Assembly: GCA_945889445.1 (NCBI GenBank)
Contig: CAMDBX010000003.1
Coordinates: 1-64,000 of the forward strand
Direction of reading: 5' to 3'
DNA from: Rhizobium sp. Q54
GTDB taxonomy: Bacteria > Pseudomonadota > Alphaproteobacteria > Rhizobiales > Aestuariivirgaceae
DNA: 64,000 nt
Shown here: in pieces, positions 10,111 to 18,252 of the stretch
Position numbering within the stretch: the first letter of the stretch is position 1
How the letters are laid out: every line of letters starts with the position of its first letter
Program-made: the position numbers and the translations under genes
The notes under the pieces: generated by a model
Databases searched by the model: none
What the model saw: the letters and a program-made list of their open reading frames with translations, nothing else
Told to the model about the DNA's origin: nothing

Positions 10111-11595
10111 TCAGGCGCCCATGAAGCGCTGCACCGCAGCGCGTTGCCCAGGGGTGATGTGAAGGCCATGCTTGGTGCGGCGGTCGAGCACGTCTTCTGC
10201 AGTCCGCGCCCACTCGGCCTTTCGCAGATAGTCGATCTCGGCTTGATAGAGCAGCCCGCCGAAATGCTGGCCAAGGCCCGCAAGATCGCGCGCACCGTTG
10301 AGCAGATCCGTGGTGCGGGTGCCGTAGAGCCGCGCATAGTGATGGGCCAGGTCCTCCGGCAGCCACGGCTGGGTGGTCTGCAACTGCGCGAGGAAGCGCT
10401 CGAAGTCGGCCCCCGGCATGTCGCCGCCGGGCAGTGGTGCGGCGGCCGTCCAGGCGCCCGTCATGGCGGGGAAGAAGGGCTTCAGCTTTTCCAGCGCATG
10501 CTCTGCCAGCTTGCGATAGGTGGTGATCTTGCCGCCGAACACCGACAGCATGGGCGGCTCGCCCGTCACGTCGAAGACATAGTCACGCGTGACGGCGGAA
10601 GGGTTCTCGGCGTTGTCATCATAGAGCGGGCGCACGCCGGCAAAGGCATGGAAGACCTCGTCCCTCTTGATCGGCGTCGTGAGGTAGCGGTTGACGGCGG
10701 CAAGCAGATAGGCCGTCTCGCTTTCGTCGATCGCCACGTCCTCAGCCTTGCCCTCATAGGGAATGTCGGTGGTGCCGATCAGCGCCATGTCGCCTTCGTA
10801 GGGGTTGACGAAGATCACCCGCTTATCGTTGTTCTGGAACAGATAGGCCTGCGGGCCTTCCCAGAATTTCGGAACGATGATGTGGCTGCCCTTGACGAGG
10901 CGCACGCGGCGCGGCGAGTTGGAGCCAGCCACCCCGTTGATGACATTCTCCACCCACGGCCCCGCCGCATTGGCGATGGCCTTCGCCTGCACCTTTGACT
11001 GCGTGCCATCGGCGGCGGTGAACGCCACCTCCCAGCCACCATTCATGCGCCGCGCCGCGGTTGCTGCGGTGCGCGTCATGACCGTTGCACCACGCTCCTT
11101 CGCATCGAGTGCGTTGAGGGAGACGAGACGGGCATCATCCACCCAGCAGTCCGAATACTCGAAGGCGCGGGTGAACTCCGGGCGGATCGGCCGTCCCTCC
11201 GGATCGCGTCTGAGATCGATGTTGCGGCAGCCCGGCAGCTTCTGGCGGCCGCCGAGATGATCGTAGAGGAAGAGACCGAGGCGCACGAGCCAGGCGGGCC
11301 GCTGCTCGGGCGAATGCGGCAACACGAAGCGCATCGGCCAGACGATGTGGGGTGCTGCGTTGAGCAGCACCTCGCGCTCGATCAGCGCCTCGCGCACCAG
11401 CCGGAACTCGTAGTATTCGAGGTAGCGCAAACCACCATGGATGAGCTTGCCGGAGCGCGAGGAGGTGCCCTGCGCCAGGTCGTCCTTCTCGCACAGGATG
11501 ACGGACAAACCGCGGCCTGCCGCATCGCGGGCGATGCCGGCACCATTGATGCCACCCCCGATGACGACCAGATCGACCGGCTTCAACTCCTGCAT
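10111..11595 (-). CDS. eryB: GlpD/EryB-type FAD-dependent polyol-phosphate dehydrogenase
   Basis: The 494-residue flavoprotein has the N-terminal dinucleotide fold VVIGGGINGAGIARDAAGRG and the GlpD signature region TSSRSGKLIHGGLRYLE. In Brucella the homologous EryB oxidises L-erythritol 4-phosphate to L-3-tetrulose 4-phosphate, passing electrons to the respiratory chain; glycerol 3-phosphate is the substrate of true GlpD. The full ery gene set around it favours the erythritol role, but sequence alone does not decide. The start is ATG 11595, 13 bases after the preceding gene; the frame runs upstream without need. It is the last gene of the operon. Confidence 0.82.
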   Translation of the reverse strand: MQELKPVDLVVIGGGINGAGIARDAAGRGLSVILCEKDDLAQGTSSRSGKLIHGGLRYLEYYEFRLVREALIEREVLLNAAPHIVWPMRFVLPHSPEQRPAWLVRLGLFLYDHLGGRQKLPGCRNIDLRRDPEGRPIRPEFTRAFEYSDCWVDDARLVSLNALDAKERGATVMTRTAATAARRMNGGWEVAFTAADGTQSKVQAKAIANAAGPWVENVINGVAGSNSPRRVRLVKGSHIIVPKFWEGPQAYLFQNNDKRVIFVNPYEGDMALIGTTDIPYEGKAEDVAIDESETAYLLAAVNRYLTTPIKRDEVFHAFAGVRPLYDDNAENPSAVTRDYVFDVTGEPPMLSVFGGKITTYRKLAEHALEKLKPFFPAMTGAWTAAAPLPGGDMPGADFERFLAQLQTTQPWLPEDLAHHYARLYGTRTTDLLNGARDLAGLGQHFGGLLYQAEIDYLRKAEWARTAEDVLDRRTKHGLHITPGQRAAVQRFMGA

Positions 11596-11608
11596 GGCAA
11601 GAAATCTG

Positions 11609-12652
11609 TCAGCACCGGTTGAGCGCGGGCTCGCCCGCCAGATAGCGCCGCACTTCCTCCGCCGCGAGGCCTGCCGCATAGCTCACCGTCTTCACCGAGG
11701 CACCCGCGATGTGCGGGGTGAGTGTCACGTTGGCAAGCTTGAGGAAGCGGTTGTCCGGCGGCACCGGCTCCACATCGAAGGTCTCAAGCATCGCGCCCTT
11801 GAGCTTGTTGGAGACCAGCGCCTCGTAGAGGTCGTCATAGTTCACCATGGGCCCGCGCGCCGTGTTGATGAGATAGGCGCCGTCCTTCATCCGGGCGAGC
11901 GTGTCCTTGTTGATCATCTTTGTCGTCTCCGCCGTCACGCGCGGGTGCAGCGACACGACGTCCGCCTCTTCGAGGATGCGGTCGAGCGAGCACTGGATGA
12001 CGCCGTCGTTGAGGTCGTCAACGGTGAGCTGCACGTAAGGGTCGCTCACCAGGATGCGGCAACCGAAGGCCTTCAGCAGCTTCACCACGCGGCGGCCCAC
12101 TTCGCCATAGCCGATGAGGCCCACCGTCATTTCGGAGAGTTCCTGGCCGGTGAGGTCGGCGCGGTAGAGATCGCCCCGCCATTCGCCACGGCGCAGCGCG
12201 TCATGGCCCTGCGTGATCTTGCGCGTCTCGGCAAGAATGGCGCCGATGGTGAATTCGGCAACGGCCGATGCATTGCGGCCCGGCGTGTTGACCACCGTGA
12301 TGCCGCGCTCACGCGCTGCCTTCATGTCGATGTTGACCGGCCCGCCGCGCGACACCGCGACGAACTTGAGGCCCGGCAGCCGGTCCATGATGGAGGCGGA
12401 GAGAGGCGCCAGTTGGGTGACGAGGATCTCGGCATCGCCCGTCAGTTCCACCACCTGGTCGGCCGAACCCATGTATTCCTTGAGGCCGTCCATGCCCTTG
12501 ACTGCATAGCCATGTTCCATCGGTTCGTCCGGCCACGGCATGTCATGGGTGCGGATATCGAGGTCGAACAGGCGGCAGCGCTCGCGCAATGCGTCCTCGA
12601 ACATCGAGGAGAGCATGAACCGGTCACCGATGACGGAAATCTTACGACGCAC
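11609..12652 (-). CDS. D-isomer-specific 2-hydroxyacid dehydrogenase
   Basis: The 347-residue NAD-dependent dehydrogenase has the Rossmann loop VGLIGYGEVGRRVVKLLKAF, the NTARG motif with catalytic Arg, a Glu in the MLETFDVEP region and the catalytic His in LTPHIAGAS. It starts at GTG 12652, overlapping the kinase gene by 11 bases, which indicates co-translation. The substrate is unknown; candidates in this context are erythronate- or glycerate-like acids arising from the polyol pathway. It is not part of the published Brucella erythritol route, so it extends or modifies the pathway here. Confidence 0.82.
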   Translation of the reverse strand: MRRKISVIGDRFMLSSMFEDALRERCRLFDLDIRTHDMPWPDEPMEHGYAVKGMDGLKEYMGSADQVVELTGDAEILVTQLAPLSASIMDRLPGLKFVAVSRGGPVNIDMKAARERGITVVNTPGRNASAVAEFTIGAILAETRKITQGHDALRRGEWRGDLYRADLTGQELSEMTVGLIGYGEVGRRVVKLLKAFGCRILVSDPYVQLTVDDLNDGVIQCSLDRILEEADVVSLHPRVTAETTKMINKDTLARMKDGAYLINTARGPMVNYDDLYEALVSNKLKGAMLETFDVEPVPPDNRFLKLANVTLTPHIAGASVKTVSYAAGLAAEEVRRYLAGEPALNRC

Positions 12653-14198
12653 GATTGACCACCATCTCGCGCCACAGCGGGCGCATTGTTTCGCGGGTTT
12701 GCTTGTAGATGCCGAAGGCGCCGTCATAGCGGCCGGTCAGCGATGGATCCGGCTCCGTTGACGACCCGAGAAGGGGCGTCACCCACTCCGCCACGCAGGC
12801 ATCCATGTCGGGGTAGAGCTTCTGCTGCACGGCGGCCATCATGGCGGCGCCGGCGGCTCCCGCCTCCTCGCGCTGCACGGTGCGCACGGGAGCCTTCAGC
12901 ACGCTGGCCAGCATCACGCGCAGCGCTGCCGAGCGGGCGGCACCGCCGGTGACGCGCACCTCACGTGGGATTTCGCCCATCGCCGAATAGCAATCGCGAG
13001 ACGCAAAGCACAGGCCCTCGAAGACCGCCCGCATCATGTCGGCAAAGCCCATGCCGAGCTCGAGGCCGGTGAACATGGCGCGCGCCGCGGGCTCCATCAC
13101 GGGCCCGCGCTCGCCGGCCTGCGAGATATAGGGGTGGAACAGCGCGCGGGCCGGCTCGGCCTGCATGATGCGCGCGTCGAGGCCCTTCAGCAGGTCGGCC
13201 CGTGTGCGCTCCACGCCCTGGGACGCCAGCACGTCGAGGCCCAAGTCCAGCAGCCAGTCGATGTTGAGGGTGGAGGCCATGTTGGACTGGATCTGCGCAT
13301 ACATGCCAGGCACGGGGAAGCACATGGTGTAGCCCGAAAGCTCGGCGTTGAGCTTCACGTGGGAGGCGCTCGGCGCAATCTTCATGTGCATGCCGGTGGA
13401 GCCGACGATGGTGCAGCCGGTCTCGCCCTTCGGATCATAAAGCCCGCCGCCCAGCCCGGTGCAGAGCACGTCCACATAGCCGAGCGTGATGGGCGTGCCC
13501 GGCTTCAGGCCGGTGAGGCTGGCCGCTTCCGGCGTGAGGCTGCCCGCCACTTGCACGCCATCCACGATCTCTGGCAGCAGCGACTTCGCATCGGCTGCGC
13601 CCAGCACGTCGAGCACGTCGGGTCGGTAGCTGCGCGTTGCGTACTGTCCGAAGGTGAAGTTGGCCTCCGAAGGGTCGGTGCGGCGGTCGCCGGTCAGCTT
13701 GAAGTAGAGCCAGTCCTTGCAATGGAAACCGGTGGTGGCGCGGGCCAGAAGGTCAGGGCGGTTCCGGGTCATCCACACCAGCTGCATGCTCATCTGGCAG
13801 GCGTTCACGCCCGTGCCGGTCCGCTTGTAATGCGCGGGGTATTCGCCACTCGCCACGAAACCCTCGGTGATGGCGGCGGCGCGCGCATCGAGCCACAGCC
13901 AGGCAGGCGCCACCGGCTCGCCCGCCTTGTCGATCAGCCACATGCCGTCGCCCTGGCCCGTCACCGAAATGGCGATCAGCCGGTCCTTGAGGTTCGGCAC
14001 CTTCTCGGAGAGTTCCTTCAGTGTCGCGGCCGTATCCGCCCAGGTGCGGGCCATGTCCTGCTCGGCGCCGCCATCGGCAAAGGTCTGGTAGCGGTTGGGA
14101 ATGGCGGCGGACGCAATCTGCTCGCCCTTCGTGGTGAAGGCGATGGACTTGATGACAGATGTGCCGGCATCAATGCCGATCAGCACGCCATCCTTCAT
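12642..14198 (-). CDS. eryA: FGGY-family carbohydrate kinase, probable erythritol kinase
   Basis: The 518-residue kinase opens with the FGGY phosphate-1 motif GIDAGTSVIKSIAF and contains VTGQGDGMWLID, AWLWLDARA and the C-terminal VTGGAARS ATP-binding loop. The overall pattern, including HCKDWLYFKLTG and the TDPSEANFTFG segment, resembles EryA, which forms L-erythritol 4-phosphate. The start ATG 14198 overlaps the upstream ATPase gene by 4 bases (ATGA). With eryB, eryC, eryD, eryH and eryI nearby the erythritol assignment is strong, though a related four- or five-carbon polyol cannot be excluded. Confidence 0.86.
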   Translation of the reverse strand: MKDGVLIGIDAGTSVIKSIAFTTKGEQIASAAIPNRYQTFADGGAEQDMARTWADTAATLKELSEKVPNLKDRLIAISVTGQGDGMWLIDKAGEPVAPAWLWLDARAAAITEGFVASGEYPAHYKRTGTGVNACQMSMQLVWMTRNRPDLLARATTGFHCKDWLYFKLTGDRRTDPSEANFTFGQYATRSYRPDVLDVLGAADAKSLLPEIVDGVQVAGSLTPEAASLTGLKPGTPITLGYVDVLCTGLGGGLYDPKGETGCTIVGSTGMHMKIAPSASHVKLNAELSGYTMCFPVPGMYAQIQSNMASTLNIDWLLDLGLDVLASQGVERTRADLLKGLDARIMQAEPARALFHPYISQAGERGPVMEPAARAMFTGLELGMGFADMMRAVFEGLCFASRDCYSAMGEIPREVRVTGGAARSAALRVMLASVLKAPVRTVQREEAGAAGAAMMAAVQQKLYPDMDACVAEWVTPLLGSSTEPDPSLTGRYDGAFGIYKQTRETMRPLWREMVVNRAS

Positions 14199-15313
14199 GC
14201 GAGCGTGCCCCCATGCGCAATGGCGTTGCCGCTGGCGTGGTCGAAGAGGTGCAGGTCGCGCGCCGCCACGTTGAGCGAGACATCGCTGCCGGTGGCCCGC
14301 GACACGCGCTCCTGCGATGCAGAGACCACGGTGCGGCCAGCGACATCCACGGCCACATGCGTCTGGTCGCCCAGCCACTGGCAGGCCATCACCTTGCCCC
14401 GCACTGGCCCATCGCCCAGATGCAGCGCATGCGGGCGGATACCGAGGGAGATGCGCGGCGTCTGGGCAAGGCGCTGGCGCAGGGCGTCCGACATGTCGGA
14501 GGCCGGGTAGGAGAGCGTCGTGCCGCCCTCGACAGTGAAGCTCACGCGGTCGGCAGCTGAACTCACGTCAGCAGCAAACACGTTCATCGGCGGCTCGCCG
14601 ATGAAGGTGCCGGTGAACAGGTTGGCGGGCCTGGCCTTCAGTTCGGCGGGCGTTGCGTATTGCTGCAGAATGCCGCCTTCCATCACCGCGATGCGGTCGG
14701 CCAGCGCATTGGCCTCCGTCTGGTCATGGGTAACGAGAATGGTCGTGCAGTTGTGCTCGCGCAGGTAATGCTTGATGCGTCCGCGCAGCACGGCGCGCAG
14801 CTGCGGCTCGAGCTGGCCCATTGGCTCGTCGAGCAAATAAAGCCCCGCATCGCGCACCAGTGCTCTCCCCAAGCTCGCGCGCTGCTGCTGGCCGCCGGAG
14901 ACGGAGGAAGGATACTTGTTGAGGATGTCGGCGATCTCCAGCATCTCCGCCATGTCCTTCACCCGCTTCTCCTGCTCCGCCTGCGGCAGCCTGGAGGACT
15001 TGAGCGCGAAGGACATGTTCTCGCCTATGGTCAGCGGCGGGTAGAGCGAATAGGCCTCGAACGCCATGGCCACGCCGCGGGCCGCAGGTGGAAGCGTGTG
15101 GATGGCTTTGCCGCCCAGCGTTATGGAGCCATTGGAAACCTCCTCGAAACCCGCGATCATGCGCAGCGTCGAGGTCTTGCCGCAGCCCGAGGAGCCCAGC
15201 AGCGCCACGATTTCACCGGGCTTCACCGCCAGGTCCAGCGCCTTCACGGCATGCACGTCACCCTTCCGGGAGTGGTAGATCTTGTCGACGCGGGTGATGT
15301 TGAGCTCAGCCAT
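14195..15313 (-). CDS. Carbohydrate ABC transporter ATP-binding protein (second of two, GlpS/GlpT type)
   Basis: This 372-residue MalK-like ATPase has Walker A GSSGCGKTS, the signature SVSGGQQQRASLGRAL and Walker B LYLLDEP, followed by a TOBE regulatory domain that includes the GEPPMNVF linker. It powers the adjacent permeases at the cytoplasmic face. The D-loop reads MGQLEPQ instead of the usual SNLDAKL, so one ATP site may be altered. The start ATG 15313 overlaps the preceding ATPase by 8 bases. Two different ATPases in one transporter operon is a feature of the rhizobial glycerol transporter GlpSTPQV. Confidence 0.9.
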   Translation of the reverse strand: MAELNITRVDKIYHSRKGDVHAVKALDLAVKPGEIVALLGSSGCGKTSTLRMIAGFEEVSNGSITLGGKAIHTLPPAARGVAMAFEAYSLYPPLTIGENMSFALKSSRLPQAEQEKRVKDMAEMLEIADILNKYPSSVSGGQQQRASLGRALVRDAGLYLLDEPMGQLEPQLRAVLRGRIKHYLREHNCTTILVTHDQTEANALADRIAVMEGGILQQYATPAELKARPANLFTGTFIGEPPMNVFAADVSSAADRVSFTVEGGTTLSYPASDMSDALRQRLAQTPRISLGIRPHALHLGDGPVRGKVMACQWLGDQTHVAVDVAGRTVVSASQERVSRATGSDVSLNVAARDLHLFDHASGNAIAHGGTLA

Positions 15314-16379
15314 GGAGGCGCTCTCCGGTCTGGCGGTCAAAGATGTGGGTGCCGGCGGCCGCGAAGCTGGCGCGCACCTTCGTGCCCGCTTCCGGAATGC
15401 TGGCGGCGGAGGAGGGCAGCGAGGCAAGGAACTCCCAGCCATTGGGGTTCTGCAACAGCAGCACGGTGCGTTCGTTGAGCGGCGTCACGGCGATGACCTC
15501 CGCCTCAACGCCCGCTGAACCGAGTTCCACCGCTTCAGGCCGCACGCCAAGGATCACCTCGCGTCCGGCAAAGCCGCGATAGCTCTCCGCCACCGGAACG
15601 CGCGTGCCACCCAGCACCACATGGGCACCACCTTCGGTCTCGATCATCGTGTCGGCGGTGTTGATGGCCGGATCGCCGAACAGCCGGGCAACACCCAGCG
15701 TGGCGGGTCGCATGTAGATGTCCTCAGGGCTCGCCGTTTGCACGAAGGTTCCATTTGCCAGCACCGCGATGCGATCGGCCAGCGCCATCGCTTCCTTGTA
15801 GTCCTGCGTCACGTAAAGCACGGTGGCGCCGGACTGGCGCAGCAGCCGCGGCAGTTCAAGCCGCATCTCGAAGCGGAGCTTGGCGTCCACGTTGCGAAGG
15901 GGATCGTCGAGCAGCAGGATCTGCGGCTCGGCGGCCAAAGCGCGGGCCAGCGCGGTGCGCTGCTTCTGCCCGTTGGAAAGTTCGCGCGGCGCGTGGTTCA
16001 GCACATGGTCGATCTTGAGCAGCTTCGCCACCTTGGCGACACCCGCCTTCACCTTGCTCTCGTCCGCCCCCGCGGCGCGCAAGGGCGTTGCGATGTTCTC
16101 GGACGCGTTCATGTGCGGGAACAGCGCGAAGTTCTGGAACGCCATGCCCACGCCGCGGTGCTCTGGCGCGATGTCGGACACATCATGTCCACCGATCTCG
16201 ATCGCGCCGCCGGTCGGTTCCTCGACGCCGGCGATCAGGCGCAGCAGGATGGTCTTGCCGGTGCCGGAGCCGCCGAAGATCACCACGATCTCGCCGGCAT
16301 CCGCCTGAAGGTTCAGCCCGTCGAACACCTTGAAGGCGCCGTAGGACTTGGTGAGCGACTTGATTGCGAGCTGGCTCAT
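15306..16379 (-). CDS. Carbohydrate ABC transporter ATP-binding protein (first of two)
   Basis: The 357-residue MalK-like ATPase shows Walker A GGSGTGKTI, the signature ELSNGQKQRTALARAL (N in place of the usual second G-neighbouring residue), Walker B LLLDDPL and a C-terminal TOBE domain. Walker B ends in DD rather than DE, so the usual catalytic Glu is missing and this subunit may be a weak ATPase paired with the more canonical second one. The start ATG 16379 overlaps the permease gene by 4 bases. The frame is open upstream to 17276, but that is a shadow of the permease and not a fusion. Confidence 0.88.
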   Translation of the reverse strand: MSQLAIKSLTKSYGAFKVFDGLNLQADAGEIVVIFGGSGTGKTILLRLIAGVEEPTGGAIEIGGHDVSDIAPEHRGVGMAFQNFALFPHMNASENIATPLRAAGADESKVKAGVAKVAKLLKIDHVLNHAPRELSNGQKQRTALARALAAEPQILLLDDPLRNVDAKLRFEMRLELPRLLRQSGATVLYVTQDYKEAMALADRIAVLANGTFVQTASPEDIYMRPATLGVARLFGDPAINTADTMIETEGGAHVVLGGTRVPVAESYRGFAGREVILGVRPEAVELGSAGVEAEVIAVTPLNERTVLLLQNPNGWEFLASLPSSAASIPEAGTKVRASFAAAGTHIFDRQTGERLHG

Positions 16380-17233
16380 CCTTTCACCGCACCCATGGAC
16401 AGGCCCTCGACGAGGTAGCGTTGCGCATAAAGCGCAAGCGCCAGCGTGGGCGTGATCGAAATGATGATGGCCGCGGCAATCTGGCCATACTGGATGCCAG
16501 ACGCGGTCACGAAGGCAAGCGCGCCCACCGTCACCGGCTGCTTGTCGGCGGATGCCAGGATCAGCGCGAAGACGAAGTTGTTCCACGCGAAGATGAAGGC
16601 CAGGAGACCCGCCGCCGCGATGCCGGGCTTGGCCAGCGGGATCGAGATCCGGGTGAAGGTCCGCCACCAGCTGTTGCCAGCGATGCGATAGGCATGTTCG
16701 ATGTCGGGGCTGATGTCCTCGAAATAGCCGCGCACGATCCACAGGATCAAGGGCAGGCAGATCAGTTGGTACACCCAGATCAGGCCGATGTAGGTGTTGG
16801 TGAGGCCGAGCGTCTTGAAATAGAGGCTGAGCGGTAGCAGCACCAGAAGTGCGGGCGCGAAGCGGAAGGACAGCAGCGTGAAGGCGATGTCCTCGCCCAG
16901 CCGGAACTTGAAGCGCGCGAAGGCATAGGCCGCAGGAACCCCAAGCACCAGCGACAGCGCCACCGAACAGACGGAGAGCAGCACGGAGTTGAACATGTTC
17001 TGCATGAAGTTCAGCTGCAGGCTGCCCGCCGCGGTGCGCAGCTGCCCGGTGATCAGCGCGGTATAGTTGTCGATGATCGGCGTGAAGGCGAGCGACGGCG
17101 GAATGCTCAGGATGGTCTCGTTCGTCTGGAGCGACATCAGGAAGATCCAGGCGATGGGGAACAGGAAGAACACCAGCACCAGCGTGATCGCCACGCTGCG
17201 CAGGATTTTTTCGAGGGAAGATGAGTGGTCCAT
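16376..17233 (-). CDS. Carbohydrate ABC transporter permease (second)
   Basis: The 285-residue inner-membrane protein has about six helices and the cytoplasmic EAA-type loop (about residues 180-212, ending SIPLAKPGIAAAG) that docks on the ATPases. It belongs to the MalG-like CUT1 group. It starts at ATG 17233, three bases after the first permease, and overlaps the next gene by 4 bases. It should form a heterodimer with the first permease. Confidence 0.92.
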   Translation of the reverse strand: MDHSSSLEKILRSVAITLVLVFFLFPIAWIFLMSLQTNETILSIPPSLAFTPIIDNYTALITGQLRTAAGSLQLNFMQNMFNSVLLSVCSVALSLVLGVPAAYAFARFKFRLGEDIAFTLLSFRFAPALLVLLPLSLYFKTLGLTNTYIGLIWVYQLICLPLILWIVRGYFEDISPDIEHAYRIAGNSWWRTFTRISIPLAKPGIAAAGLLAFIFAWNNFVFALILASADKQPVTVGALAFVTASGIQYGQIAAAIIISITPTLALALYAQRYLVEGLSMGAVKG

Positions 17234-17236
17234 GGA

Positions 17237-18163
17237 TCAATGCGCTCCGTGGGCGCGTTCGCGCAGTTTCAGCCACTGCTTGATGAAGACGTTGGAGAGG
17301 GCATAGGTGATGGCCCAGAGGATAACCATGAGCGCCGCCGACCGGCCCACATTGGTCGCCTGGAAGAAGTCGAGGTAGGCCTGCACCTGGAAGACCAGGA
17401 GCTTGTCGCCGGGGCCGCCTTGCGTCATCGCATAGATGATGTCGAATTGCTGGATCGAGTCGAGCAGGCGGAACAGCGTGGCCGTGATGATGTAGGGCAT
17501 CAGCATGGGCAGCGTGATGCGGAAGAAAACGAAGCTCCGCGGCACGCCGTCAAGTGCGGCGGCCTCGAAGGGGGCCTTGGGCAGCGAGCGCAGCCCCGCC
17601 AGCAGCAGGATCATGATGAAGGGCGTGTAGACCCACATGTCCACCAGCACCACGGTGAACAGTGCGGTGGCAGGGTCGGAGGCCCACTTGAAATTCTGGA
17701 TGCCGACCACGCTCAGGAGATAGCTGAGGATGCCGAAGTCCGGGTGCGTCATCAGCTTCCACATCAGCGCGGCCAGTGCGGGTGCGGTCATCAGTGGCAG
17801 CAGCAGCAGGATCGAGGCGATGTTGTTGAAGCGCGACGGGCGCTGCAGGAGGAGCGCGATGCCGAGGCCGAGCAGCAGTTCGAGCCCCACCGTCAGGAAG
17901 GCGTAGGTGAGCGAGATGTAGACGGTGTTCCAGAACTTCGGGTCGGTGAAGAAGTTGATGTAGTTGTCGAACCAGATAAAGCCCTTCATGGCGGGCAGGT
18001 TCATCCGGTAGCGCAGCATCGAATAATAGACGGCGGTGAAGAACGGGATGAGGATCCCGATGCACATCAGGAGTGCCGGAAGCGACAGGATATAGGGCAG
18101 GGCCCTGCGCATGAAGCGGCTCTGCTTCACCGGCGTGCGCATCTTTGTGGCGGCGGCTGTCAT
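17237..18163 (-). CDS. Carbohydrate ABC transporter permease (first)
   Basis: The 308-residue MalF-like inner-membrane permease has about six helices and an EAA-type loop around LPKAPFEAAALDGVPR. A short basic N-terminus (KMRTPVKQSR) is cytoplasmic. It lies 89 bases after the binding-protein gene, with a strong hairpin between them, and 3 bases before the second permease. It is part of the polyol importer of this operon. Confidence 0.92.
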   Translation of the reverse strand: MTAAATKMRTPVKQSRFMRRALPYILSLPALLMCIGILIPFFTAVYYSMLRYRMNLPAMKGFIWFDNYINFFTDPKFWNTVYISLTYAFLTVGLELLLGLGIALLLQRPSRFNNIASILLLLPLMTAPALAALMWKLMTHPDFGILSYLLSVVGIQNFKWASDPATALFTVVLVDMWVYTPFIMILLLAGLRSLPKAPFEAAALDGVPRSFVFFRITLPMLMPYIITATLFRLLDSIQQFDIIYAMTQGGPGDKLLVFQVQAYLDFFQATNVGRSAALMVILWAITYALSNVFIKQWLKLRERAHGAH

Positions 18164-18203
18164 TCGGGGGCCCGGAAATTTTCGCTTGAAGGGGATGACA
18201 AGA

Positions 18204-18243
18204 GGCGCGCGGGGTTCCGCAGGGAGCCGGTTCCCCGCGCGCC
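18204..18243 (-). promoter_or_regulatory. Strong stem-loop between the binding-protein and permease genes
   Basis: Arms 18204-18214 and 18233-18243 pair perfectly over 11 G/C bases around an 18-base loop, and no T-run follows on the transcribed strand. In ABC transporter operons such hairpins protect the upstream binding-protein mRNA from 3-prime decay, giving more binding protein than permease. That role is inferred by analogy. Confidence 0.6.
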
Positions 18244-18252
18244 AGTCATTAC

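Noticed and set aside
15306-17276. Apparent 656-residue fusion of an upstream segment to the first ABC ATPase
   Set aside because: The upstream 299 codons are the wrong frame of the permease gene, which has its own full reading frame ending with a 4-base overlap at 16376.
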